A DNA stretch of 64,000 bases from Eubacteriales bacterium (GTDB lineage: Bacteria; Bacillota; Clostridia; Christensenellales; Aristaeellaceae). Below are positions 1-8,359 of the stretch, piece after piece; positions within the stretch are counted from its first letter, which is position 1; each line of letters starts with the position of its first letter. The notes below the pieces were generated by a model that searched no databases, was not told the origin of the DNA, and saw nothing but the letters and a program-made list of their open reading frames with translations. The stretch lies in contig JAQWCW010000011.1 in NCBI GenBank assembly GCA_028705775.1, forward strand, positions 27,430 through 91,429. The letters are read 5' to 3'. A program made the translations under genes and the position numbers.

Positions 1-1071
1 GTGATTCTTCTGCTCTGCCCCGCCGCGCTCGGCGAGGGAGACCCCTTCTTCACAAGCTACGACATAACGGACACAGAAGCCGTCTGGGAACGGCTGATGG
101 AGGAAATAACCGTTCTTGACGCGGGCGGCAAGGATAAAATCTATCCGCTTGACGCGCCTGGCGGAAACAAGATTTTCGACGACAAGCTGGGCGGTTATAT
201 TTACGGCGAATCCGCCGCCGTCAAGGTGCTTTCGGACGACAAGGACGGCTGGACGCTGATACAGGCGTACGACGACCATGACAGGCTGCTGACCGGATAT
301 GTAAAGACAAACCTGCTCAAGAAGGTCAAGCCGCGCAGCGACTACGGAATAGTCATCGACAAGCTTACCCAGCGCCTGTACATATTCAAGGAAGGCGAGT
401 ATTTCAGCGAGCTTGCGATTTCAACGGGTCTTGTGAACGACAAGCAGCCATACAACGAAACCGCGTCGGGCGAGTTCATGCTCGTCAGCTGGACGGGCGG
501 ATTCTGGAGCGGAAATATGTTCTGTGCAATGGGAATCCGCTTCAACGGCGGCGATTTGATACACGAGGTTCCGCATTTCGTAGCCTCGGACGGCGGCAAA
601 AACTATAAAGCATTCGAGCCGCTTCTGGGCACGAGGGCAAGCCACGGCTGCGTCCGCGTTCAGCGCCGCAAGAACAACGACGGCGTGAACATGACATGGA
701 TTTGGAATAACCTAAAGAAAAAGACAAAGGTACTCGTCTGGGACGACGACGGCAGAACGCTTGAATATCCCTCCGACGACTTTACGCTCTACTGGAACCC
801 GAACGGCGGCACAAGCTACCATTCGGTGGATGATTGCAGAGGCGTGAAGGATAAATATCTTCCGCTGACCGCATTTACCTACGGCGAGCTTGAAACAGCG
901 CCGTACAAAAAGCTTTCCGAGTGCCCCTACTGCATTCCCGTTAAGCGCAAGAGCGTTATTGACGAGCAGAACGCGCTGAGAGTTCCTGCGCCTCAAGCGG
1001 AAACAAGCGAGCAGGCGGACGAAACGGAAACGGATACGCAGACGGTCGAGGGCGAAACGGACGGGGAATAA
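1..1071 (+). CDS. L,D-transpeptidase (YkuD domain), 5' end cut by window
   Basis: Secreted cell-wall enzyme of the YkuD family, which forms 3-3 cross-links in peptidoglycan. The frame is open from base 1; residues 1-10 look like the end of a signal peptide, so the true start lies upstream of the window. Residues about 45-105 look like an SH3-type wall-binding domain and 113-245 like the catalytic domain. The signature SHGCVRV is at residues 214-220 with catalytic Cys217 and His215. The region after residue 270 carries a second small segment with a Cys pair (SECPYC) and an acidic Glu/Thr-rich tail. The family call is secure; substrate and acceptor are not readable from sequence. Confidence 0.9.
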   Translation: MILLLCPAALGEGDPFFTSYDITDTEAVWERLMEEITVLDAGGKDKIYPLDAPGGNKIFDDKLGGYIYGESAAVKVLSDDKDGWTLIQAYDDHDRLLTGYVKTNLLKKVKPRSDYGIVIDKLTQRLYIFKEGEYFSELAISTGLVNDKQPYNETASGEFMLVSWTGGFWSGNMFCAMGIRFNGGDLIHEVPHFVASDGGKNYKAFEPLLGTRASHGCVRVQRRKNNDGVNMTWIWNNLKKKTKVLVWDDDGRTLEYPSDDFTLYWNPNGGTSYHSVDDCRGVKDKYLPLTAFTYGELETAPYKKLSECPYCIPVKRKSVIDEQNALRVPAPQAETSEQADETETDTQTVEGETDGE

Positions 1072-1124
1072 GAGCGGAGAACAGGTTTATCGCAAAGCCA
1101 TATTTATAGGCAAATCAGCATACA

Positions 1125-1160
1125 AAAAGCGCGGAGAGGCAAATGCCAATCCGCGCTTTT
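1125..1160. terminator. Bidirectional terminator between convergent genes
   Basis: Perfect 10-bp arms AAAAGCGCGG (1125-1134) and CCGCGCTTTT (1151-1160), with A/T runs at both ends. It lies between the convergent L,D-transpeptidase and propeller-protein genes and can serve both strands. Confidence 0.85.
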
Positions 1161-1185
1161 CCTTTGTCGCCGAATTTTCTGCCGG

Positions 1186-3411
1186 TTATTCAATTTCCTC
1201 CGCCGCCATCATAGCCGTCTTTTCCTCAAGCTGAGCAAGGAGCGAATCGAGCGAAAGCTGCCCTGACAGCCAGCGCTTGCCAAGTTCCATCAATCGGCTT
1301 CCGAATTCGCTGTCTCTTTCGCATATAAGAGGGCTGTCAAACAATTGCACATACCGGCTTAGGCTTCTCCACTTTTCGATTCCGTAAGGCGAAACGTCCC
1401 AGCGATAGCTGTCGTTTTGCTTAATGCGCCATTCCAGCTCGGCAATTCTTGCGCCGATTGTATCCTTTGAAAGCTCATCGGCAGCGGCGTATTCCCGCTT
1501 TGCCACAGCGAGCCGCGCGGCGTAGTCCGCGCCTTTTTCCTTCCAGCCCTCATTTTCAAGCGGAACAGCCGTGCTTGGGAAAAGCAAAGCATCAAGCTTG
1601 TTCGACTTTCTGAAGGAGAGGTATTCCTTTATAAATTCAGTCGCCAATTCGGGGTTTTTGCACAGAGGACTGATAGCTATTGTCTGAGCGCGGGCGGAGA
1701 TTACAGGCTCATCGCCCTGCGAGAATACAAGCGGCAAGAGGATTTCATCGGTTTCCTCGCCGTTAATCCCCATTACCGATTCAAGAGCGGCGAACCATAT
1801 AAGGCTGTAGTCTCCGACCGTCTCGCTTTCGGGATACATTTCAGCCTCGTCAAGCACAGAAAGCCCGCGCTCGTCAAGCGCTTGCTTAACTTCATACAGC
1901 GCGCTTAAAGCTTCGCGGAATACAGGCGTCTCAAAATCAACCGCCTTGCCCTCGGCAAGCGACTGCCCTGCCCACGCTTCAAGAACATCCCAGAATTCAT
2001 TCTCGCACGAAAAGTAATCGGTCAGCAGAATGCCGGCGTCGTAATAATCCTCCAGCATTCTTTTCTGAAGCCTGAAATATTCCGCCCATGTTTCGGGCGC
2101 TTTCTCGCTGCCCAGCACCTTATTCCACAGCTCGGCGTTGAGCTGCCGAAGTCCGATATTCAGGGACTGAACGGCGGCGTGCGGCTTTCCGTCGTCCCCA
2201 AGAATCGCGTCTTTGATAGCAGGAAGCATATTATCCACATCCTGCCCAAGCTCCAACGGAAGCGCATAGCCTTTTCGGATATAGCTCTTAAAGCCGCTCA
2301 TAAGCCATACGCCGTATAAATCAGAAGCGTCCTGCGAGCGGATTTTGTCGGCAGCTTCGGCAGGGCTGAGCATATGCGAATCATCGCTCACGACAAGCTC
2401 AACGTCCGAACGCCTTGAGAGGAAGGAATTCTTCGCCATCGAATCATTGAACGGACCGGAAACAACGAGCCTTTTTCTTTCGGGCGACGCCGCGCCGAGC
2501 GCTATAACCGAAAACCCGTTTCCGCTTATGAACGCATACCGGTTCTTTTCCTCGGAAAGCGACGCTCTGTATTGAAAAAAGGTATCATAGCTTTCCGTCA
2601 GCTGATGCTCCCCTGCGCTCTCGAATTCTCCGCCTGCCCTGCTGATAAATATATCGCGCTCATTAAAAAGCGCAAGGCAGTCCGATTCCTCATCCCAGCT
2701 CAAGCCGCCAAGCACGCCATCCGGAAGGCGAATTGACAATTCGGACATTTCTCCGCTTTCAGCGTAAAGCTCGCTGAGGTATCTGTTTCCGTTGCTGCCG
2801 ACGTGCAGGAGCAGAAGGCTGTCATCCTTGTACGGAATAATCGCCTCAGCGCCAACGGTTTCAAGCTCCCTGAATTCGCCGTCATCAAGGCTGACGATAA
2901 GAACATCCGCGTCGCAGGGCAGCTCGTTCCCGCTCCGGTTTATATCAGAGCGCTCCGTAAGCCCGTAAAGCATACCGTTTTTAACAAAGCACCACAGCGT
3001 AATATAGCCCTTCGGTTCATCGGAAAATGTGACGTCAAGCCAGTCAATGCCGTTTTCATCAACCAAGCCGATTCCGCTGCCGCTTACGGCATAAAGCTTT
3101 CCATCGCCGTAAACCAGCTGAGAGGAAGCAACGGCATCCGCGCAGTAATCATTCCAATCCCATTTATTCCAGCCATCGCTGCCCGAAAGCAAATCGCATA
3201 TAAGCTCCTGTTCGCCGCCGTCAAGGCTTTGCCGCATAACCTCCCCGCTCATCGTTTTCACGTAAGCGTACGTATCGCCAATCGTGCGCGAGCTTAACCA
3301 AAGCTCAGGAAAAAGAACCTTTTCGGCGGTCGCGCTTTCGCATACGGCGCAGCCGAGCGGGAGCATAAGGCTAAAAATGAGTGCAGCAAACAAGCAGATG
3401 AGTTTTTTCAT
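1186..3411 (-). CDS. Secreted protein: N-terminal propeller-like domain plus C-terminal extracellular solute-binding domain
   Basis: The first about 340 residues of this 741-aa protein have repeated short beta-strand blocks (DDGEFRELE, EESDCLALF types) typical of a propeller-like sensor. From about 345 to 720 the sequence resembles an ABC-type extracellular solute-binding protein. The signal peptide MKKLICLFAALIF is followed by LPLGC, a Cys without a clean lipobox, so lipid attachment is uncertain. ATG at 3411 is preferred over the ATG at 3420 because AAAGG (3421-3425) sits 9 nt before 3411 and touches 3420. It is the third gene of an ECF-sigma operon, 36 nt after the anti-sigma-like gene. 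No permease lies nearby, so a sensing role rather than transport is inferred. Confidence 0.7.
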   Translation of the reverse strand: MKKLICLFAALIFSLMLPLGCAVCESATAEKVLFPELWLSSRTIGDTYAYVKTMSGEVMRQSLDGGEQELICDLLSGSDGWNKWDWNDYCADAVASSQLVYGDGKLYAVSGSGIGLVDENGIDWLDVTFSDEPKGYITLWCFVKNGMLYGLTERSDINRSGNELPCDADVLIVSLDDGEFRELETVGAEAIIPYKDDSLLLLHVGSNGNRYLSELYAESGEMSELSIRLPDGVLGGLSWDEESDCLALFNERDIFISRAGGEFESAGEHQLTESYDTFFQYRASLSEEKNRYAFISGNGFSVIALGAASPERKRLVVSGPFNDSMAKNSFLSRRSDVELVVSDDSHMLSPAEAADKIRSQDASDLYGVWLMSGFKSYIRKGYALPLELGQDVDNMLPAIKDAILGDDGKPHAAVQSLNIGLRQLNAELWNKVLGSEKAPETWAEYFRLQKRMLEDYYDAGILLTDYFSCENEFWDVLEAWAGQSLAEGKAVDFETPVFREALSALYEVKQALDERGLSVLDEAEMYPESETVGDYSLIWFAALESVMGINGEETDEILLPLVFSQGDEPVISARAQTIAISPLCKNPELATEFIKEYLSFRKSNKLDALLFPSTAVPLENEGWKEKGADYAARLAVAKREYAAADELSKDTIGARIAELEWRIKQNDSYRWDVSPYGIEKWRSLSRYVQLFDSPLICERDSEFGSRLMELGKRWLSGQLSLDSLLAQLEEKTAMMAAEEIE

Positions 3412-3447
3412 AATTTTCATCCTTTCAAAATACAGATTATCTTCGGT

Positions 3448-5289
3448 TCAGCCGTTTCCCATATATGCAGCGTCATGCCAGACGCCAAGCACAAGCCCAT
3501 CCTCCGCGCCGATTACAACCGTGTATTTATCGGTTTCGCTTTCGACACTCACTCCCCAGCAGCGCAGGGGCGCTTCGGAATCCTGATACCTGATATAGCA
3601 GTCCGTCATATATTCATTTACGTTAAGCTCGGACAGGTTGGCGGAAGAATACGTTTCGGCGATATCGCTTATAGCCAGCGACACCGCCGCGTCATACGAT
3701 AAGTCTCCCTTTTCGGGCAGCACATACCGATACTGCCGCGCTGAAAAGCCCTCGGCAACCAGCAGAGCGCAGACCTTTGCGTCATCCTCCACGGAAAGCT
3801 CGCCGATATTCCACGGCGCGTCAGGCTCTTTTTCCCTGTAAGGGGCAAGGATTGCGGAGTATTCGTCCGCAAAGGCAAGCAGCTTTCCAATCTGCGCGCC
3901 GCCCCAGCCCGTCGAAAGACCAAGCCTGTCCGAAAGCACATAGCCGTCGAAAGACCATGCGCAGGAAATAACCTCGCCGCTTTGCGCCGATACCGCGCAC
4001 GAGTATGTCCCAAGCCGTTCAAGCGGAAGGTGAGGCAATTCCTCGGCGCGCCATTGCTCGTCGTATTTCAGCGTTACAACCCACTTGCTTCCGCTGTCGG
4101 CGTTCATTACGGCAGTTGTAAGCGTGAATAATTGAAGCGCATTGCCATGAAGCTCATAGTTTGCCTCAAATGCGGTTTTAGCCGCGATAATTGCCTCCTG
4201 CTCGCCAATAAGCAAGTCAGCGGAAGCAAGGAAATCCCCATCAGGAAGCAGCGAGCGCATACCCGCCGCTTCAAAACGCGAAACCGTCTCCGCTTTTTCA
4301 TCGGCGCTCAGATAATCAAACGCTCCGCTTTCCGCCCACTCCCGCGCCGCCTCGGAATAAAGCGCTAAATCTCCGTCCGGAAGCCTGTTATCCTCCGGCT
4401 CGGAGCGCTTTATACATTGAGCGATGTCGCCGCTTGGCGAAGAAAGCATAACAAACACATCTGCGGATGAGCCGACAACTTTGAAATCAAAGCGATATAT
4501 ACGGGCATTTTCGGCAAGCCCAAGCATATTCGCCGCGCTTTCCGAATCGTAATACAGAAAGCTGACGGACGTTTTTTTAAGCAAGTCCGCGCCGATTCCG
4601 TACTTTTCCATAACAGCCCGAAGCGCCGCATTTTCCGCATCGTAAGGGCTTATATCGCCGCCCGTGGGCGCGATGTTTACAACGCTCATAGCCGAGCCGT
4701 CCTGCATTATCAAGCCCGAATCAAGCTTCGCCTTATCCTCAAGGGATAGCTGCTCATACACGGCAAGCGCGCCGCCGAACCATTTTTCGTAGTTCTGCTT
4801 TCTTGCCTCAAGCACTTTTTCGAGCTGCATACTGCCCCACGCATCTGCCGAAAGGCTGCCCTGACGCAAATCCGCGCCGTCATGCGACCATGACGCTTCA
4901 TGTTTCCCATCATCGGCAATAACGGCTTTGTATACGCCGAGCTTTTCCGTGCTAAGGGAGACGGGAGAGAAAACGACCCTCCAGCCGCCGTCGTATCTTT
5001 CGCTTTTTGCAAAAAACAAATCAAGCATTTCGCTTGTAAGGCTGTAACGAGCAGACACAATCCGCCTCGCCTCGCTTTCCGCGCGATATGCAGGCGAAAC
5101 GGCAATAGCAATCGCAAGCGCGGTGGAGCAAATAAGCACAAAAACGAGCGCAAGCGCAAGCGTCAGCCTGCCGCGCTTTCTTTGCGGCGCGGAGGCGTGA
5201 ACGCGCTCCATTACAGCCTCCTGCCCATGAAAGGCAACGGCGCTAAGCTCCTTATCAAGCCTGTCCTTAAACTCGTTTTCATTCTTCAT
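3448..5289 (-). CDS. Membrane-anchored anti-sigma-like protein with repeated PepSY-like extracellular domains
   Basis: Residues 1-40 are a charged cytoplasmic segment, about 41-65 form one transmembrane helix, and the remainder of the 613 aa is predicted extracellular. Outside there are about four degenerate repeats of the form 'A..I....Y.L....L.LF...W.V.....G.Y...V....G....A.WS.DG', which look like PepSY-type modules. ATG 5289 overlaps the sigma factor stop by 11 nt, with GGGGGTGG upstream; a TTG at 5292 is the alternative. The position directly after an ECF sigma gene and the topology suggest it binds the sigma factor and responds to an envelope signal; this is inference, as no classical zinc anti-sigma motif is visible. 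Confidence 0.65.
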   Translation of the reverse strand: MKNENEFKDRLDKELSAVAFHGQEAVMERVHASAPQRKRGRLTLALALVFVLICSTALAIAIAVSPAYRAESEARRIVSARYSLTSEMLDLFFAKSERYDGGWRVVFSPVSLSTEKLGVYKAVIADDGKHEASWSHDGADLRQGSLSADAWGSMQLEKVLEARKQNYEKWFGGALAVYEQLSLEDKAKLDSGLIMQDGSAMSVVNIAPTGGDISPYDAENAALRAVMEKYGIGADLLKKTSVSFLYYDSESAANMLGLAENARIYRFDFKVVGSSADVFVMLSSPSGDIAQCIKRSEPEDNRLPDGDLALYSEAAREWAESGAFDYLSADEKAETVSRFEAAGMRSLLPDGDFLASADLLIGEQEAIIAAKTAFEANYELHGNALQLFTLTTAVMNADSGSKWVVTLKYDEQWRAEELPHLPLERLGTYSCAVSAQSGEVISCAWSFDGYVLSDRLGLSTGWGGAQIGKLLAFADEYSAILAPYREKEPDAPWNIGELSVEDDAKVCALLVAEGFSARQYRYVLPEKGDLSYDAAVSLAISDIAETYSSANLSELNVNEYMTDCYIRYQDSEAPLRCWGVSVESETDKYTVVIGAEDGLVLGVWHDAAYMGNG

Positions 5290-5806
5290 CAAAGTACCAC
5301 CCCCTCAGCGACTGCCTTAGCTTTTCGCGGGCGCGGGCAAGCCGCGAATTTACCGCGGAAACCTTGAGATTCATCAAATCCGCCGTTTCCTTTACGGAAA
5401 AGCCCTGATAGTAATGCAGCAGCACAGCCAGTTTCTCGCCGTCCGGAAGCGCAGAAACCGCGCGGAAAACCGTATCGTCCGAAAAAGCCTCATCCTGAGC
5501 AGGCTTGCTCTCCGCTTCCTCAATCGGCGCACAGGCTGCCCTGCGAAACCATCGCGTTCGCCTGACATCCTTGCAGGAGTTGATTGCGATGCGCGTCAGC
5601 CATGTTTTTTCAGAGCTTTCGGCACGGAAAGCGTCCATTCCCCTCCACGCCTTCACGAAGGTATCCTGAACGGCGTCCTCGGCAAGCGAAAGGTCGCCGA
5701 GCCATGAATAGCAGAGGCGGAGAAGCTGCGTTCCGTATTCGTCCATCAATCCGCGCAAAGCGGCGTCGGCATTACTGCCGGCGTCCTCCGCTGTCACAAA
5801 CGGCAT
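5279..5806 (-). CDS. ECF-type RNA polymerase sigma factor
   Basis: At 175 aa this has typical ECF length. Sigma region 2 covers about residues 22-95 (YGTQLLRLCYSWLGD, then AEDAVQDTFVKAWR and TWLTRIAINSCKDVRR) and region 4 covers about 115-168 (LPDGEKLAVLLHYYQGFSVKETADLM). The start follows AAAGGGG 8 nt upstream. It is the first gene of a three-gene operon, coupled to the anti-sigma-like gene by an 11-nt overlap. The upstream sequence contains CGTCTAATAAG, which resembles the -10 of ECF promoters and hints at autoregulation. Confidence 0.92.
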   Translation of the reverse strand: MPFVTAEDAGSNADAALRGLMDEYGTQLLRLCYSWLGDLSLAEDAVQDTFVKAWRGMDAFRAESSEKTWLTRIAINSCKDVRRTRWFRRAACAPIEEAESKPAQDEAFSDDTVFRAVSALPDGEKLAVLLHYYQGFSVKETADLMNLKVSAVNSRLARAREKLRQSLRGWYFDEE

Positions 5807-5863
5807 CCTCTCATCCCCTTTCCCTTATTAGACGCACGCCGAATAAAAAATCTATCGCATCTG

Positions 5864-5899
5864 CAAAAAAAGACCCGAACGAAATGCGTTCGAGTCTTT
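5864..5899 (-). terminator. Terminator after the GH8 gene
   Basis: On the minus strand AAAGAC-a-CGAACG pairs with CGTTCG-g-GTCTTT and is followed by a run of seven T. It closes the metY-lysA-GH8 unit and insulates the ECF sigma operon. Confidence 0.85.
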
Positions 5900-5939
5900 A
5901 AGGACGGCTTACCCGTATTTCCGCGCAGAAGCGCAGTAA

Positions 5940-7049
5940 TCAGAAAATCTTGAACTCTCCCGCGAGCATGAGCAGGCAGAAGAAGTAGAGGCAGTTATCA
6001 TAATAGCGCCTGTCGCCCTTGCGGAGAGGCGTGTTCCAGAATTTGAGAACCCATTCCTTGGCGTTTTCGCCGTTTGCCGCAAGGCTTCCGGCGGCAGTTG
6101 TTGCGATAATTGCAACAGGGTGCAGCGCCTTTTCCTCAAGGGTTTCGCCCTCCGTTGTGTAAACATGGAAATCATCGTCGGGCGCAAGGCGGGTAAGGGT
6201 GTTCTGCAAATTATCCGCGATGGCGGAAAGCGCGGGGGTTTTGCCGTTCCATGCGGCGTCAAGACCGATATTCATTGCAACGCGGTAAGCGTCGGAATAG
6301 AAGTTTCCGTGGCCGCGCGTCAGCTCCTTGCTTCCGTCATACATTGCGTATTCGGGCGCCATACCCGTATTTTTATCGCAGGAAATCGTCAGGTACTCGC
6401 GGCTCGCCTTTGCCGCCGCCTTCCAGAACTCCGCGTCGCGCTCGTCCGCAAGCTCCGCAAACAGCTCGTAGAAGTGCATGAGATGGTAGGACGGGTCTGA
6501 CCATTCCCACTCCGGAATGAACTTGATATAGTGGTTATCCGGATTCCACATCGGGCTGCCGCCCTCGACCATTTCGCTCTGATGGACGCAATGGCGCAGA
6601 ATCGTTTTTGCCTGATTGGAATAATCATACGGAGCTTCCCCGTCCCCCCAGCGCGAGGACGCGAAGAACAGCGCCATTGCGTAGTATTCCTCTCCGTCAG
6701 GCGCGGGGCCCTCGCTGTTGCGCTTTTCCCCGCCGGGCTTTACAGACCATGCAAAATAGCCCTCATAGCGCCCGCCGGTCTGGTGCATATAGTCCCACGA
6801 AAAGAGCCATAGCTTATCGAAAATGTCCTTCCTATCCATCTGGACAGCCATCATCATTCCGTAGCTCATGCCCTCCGTGCGCGCGTCAAAATTGCCGGTA
6901 TCCATCATGTAGCCATGCCCGTCGCCCATATCAAAGTAAAACTTCTCGGTTTCATCCTCGAAAATGGTATGGAAGGCGAGCGCAATGCGTTTATCAATCT
7001 CAGCCTGCGGTATTCCGGCGGCGGCAAAAAGGTTAGGATAATTCTTCAT
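5940..7049 (-). CDS. GH8 reducing-end xylose-releasing exo-oligoxylanase (Rex)
   Basis: This 369-aa glycoside hydrolase family 8 protein resembles Rex enzymes (EC 3.2.1.156), which remove the reducing-end xylose from xylo-oligosaccharides. The motif ARTEGMSYGMMMAVQMD places the putative acid at Glu59; YSDAYR gives Asp253 as the putative base, the same separation as Glu70/Asp263 of the Bacillus halodurans enzyme. There is no signal peptide, so it is cytoplasmic and would act on imported oligosaccharides. Its ATG overlaps the lysA stop by one base (TAATG). A sugar enzyme behind two amino-acid genes is unexpected. The family call is firm; substrate is by analogy. Confidence 0.88.
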   Translation of the reverse strand: MKNYPNLFAAAGIPQAEIDKRIALAFHTIFEDETEKFYFDMGDGHGYMMDTGNFDARTEGMSYGMMMAVQMDRKDIFDKLWLFSWDYMHQTGGRYEGYFAWSVKPGGEKRNSEGPAPDGEEYYAMALFFASSRWGDGEAPYDYSNQAKTILRHCVHQSEMVEGGSPMWNPDNHYIKFIPEWEWSDPSYHLMHFYELFAELADERDAEFWKAAAKASREYLTISCDKNTGMAPEYAMYDGSKELTRGHGNFYSDAYRVAMNIGLDAAWNGKTPALSAIADNLQNTLTRLAPDDDFHVYTTEGETLEEKALHPVAIIATTAAGSLAANGENAKEWVLKFWNTPLRKGDRRYYDNCLYFFCLLMLAGEFKIF

Positions 7050-8326
7050 TATTCTCTCTCCTTGATAACTGCGTCAAGCGAAGGCTCAAGCCCGCGCAGG
7101 GTGGCAAAGTAGTCGGCGGGAGTTTCCGCGCGGCGAATCAGCTTGAATTCCCCGCTTTCGGTATACAAAATCTCGGAGCTTCTGAGACGACCGTTATAAT
7201 TATAACCCATTGAGAAGCCGTGCGCGCCCGTATCGTGAATAACTACGATATCGCCCATGTCGATATGCGGAAGCATACGGTCAATCGCAAACTTATCGTT
7301 GTTTTCGCAGAGCGAGCCGACAATATCATAGCAGGTGTCGTGCGGCGCATTTTCCTTGCCGACAACCGAAACCTCATGATAGCTGCCGTACATGGCGGGG
7401 CGAATCAGATTGCAGGCGGTTGCGTCAAGGGCTATATAGTGCTTGTAGGTTTCCTTGCTGTGGACGGCATGGCTGACAAGCCATCCGTAGGGCGCGGTCA
7501 TGTAGCGCCCCATTTCGGTCTTGATTGCAACGCCCGTTATTCCCTGCGAGGTGAAGCAGTCGCGGTAGACAGCCTCGACTCCAGCGCCGATTGAAATCAT
7601 GTTGCTTTTCTTTTCCTCGGGGCGGTAGGGTATTCCGACGCCGCCCGAAAGATTGATGAACGCGATTGCGACGCCCGTTTCGCGGTAAAGCTCTATAGCC
7701 GTCTGGAAAAGAAGGCGAGCAAGCGTGGGATAATACCACTCGTCCGTGGTATTGCTCGACAAAAACGCATGAAGCCCGAAGGAACGGACGCCCATTTCCT
7801 TTAAGCGGCGAAGCGCCGAGGAAAGCTGAGCGCGGGTCATTCCGTACTTTGCCTCGCCCGGGTTGCCCATAATCGCGTTGCCAATCTTGAAATCTCCGCC
7901 CGGATTGTATCTCAGGCACACGCAGGGCGGAACTCCGCCGTGCTTTTCAAGCAGCGGCACATGGGTTATATCGTCCAGATTGATGAATCCGCCCAGCTTT
8001 GTGGCATAGGTGAATTCCTCCGGCGGCATGGCGTTTGCGGAAAACATAATGTCCCTGCCGGAAAAGCCGCAGCTTTCGGCAAGCATAAGCTCCGTTTCGC
8101 TTGAGCAGTCCAGTCCGCAGCGCTCCTCTTTGAGAATGCGCAGGATTGCCGGATTGGGAAGCGCCTTGACGGCGAAGTATTCCTCGTAATCCTCGCACCA
8201 CGAAAACGCGTGGTTCAGCTCGCGCGCCGTTTCGCGGATTCCCCTTTCGTCATAGAGGTGAAAGGGCGTCGGGAACAGCTCGCAGGCGCGCTGAAAAACC
8301 GAGGGCGGCAGCGAATAGTTTGGCAT
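7049..8326 (-). CDS. lysA: Diaminopimelate decarboxylase
   Basis: PLP enzyme of alanine-racemase fold that decarboxylates meso-diaminopimelate to lysine, the last step of lysine synthesis. It is 425 aa, usual for the family. The PLP lysine is Lys54 in YFAVKALPNP; the glycine-rich phosphate site is LSGGVGIPY; KTEMGRYMTAPYG and GSLCENNDKF match the substrate-site segments. The usual HxHIGSQ segment reads GLHAFLSSN here, a variant also known from clostridial enzymes, so a related basic-amino-acid decarboxylase cannot be fully excluded. It lies 33 nt after metY and overlaps the GH8 gene by 1 nt, so the three are probably co-transcribed. Confidence 0.85.
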   Translation of the reverse strand: MPNYSLPPSVFQRACELFPTPFHLYDERGIRETARELNHAFSWCEDYEEYFAVKALPNPAILRILKEERCGLDCSSETELMLAESCGFSGRDIMFSANAMPPEEFTYATKLGGFINLDDITHVPLLEKHGGVPPCVCLRYNPGGDFKIGNAIMGNPGEAKYGMTRAQLSSALRRLKEMGVRSFGLHAFLSSNTTDEWYYPTLARLLFQTAIELYRETGVAIAFINLSGGVGIPYRPEEKKSNMISIGAGVEAVYRDCFTSQGITGVAIKTEMGRYMTAPYGWLVSHAVHSKETYKHYIALDATACNLIRPAMYGSYHEVSVVGKENAPHDTCYDIVGSLCENNDKFAIDRMLPHIDMGDIVVIHDTGAHGFSMGYNYNGRLRSSEILYTESGEFKLIRRAETPADYFATLRGLEPSLDAVIKERE

Positions 8327-8359
8327 ACAAATCCTCCAATATCGTCTTGCGTGTCGGGC

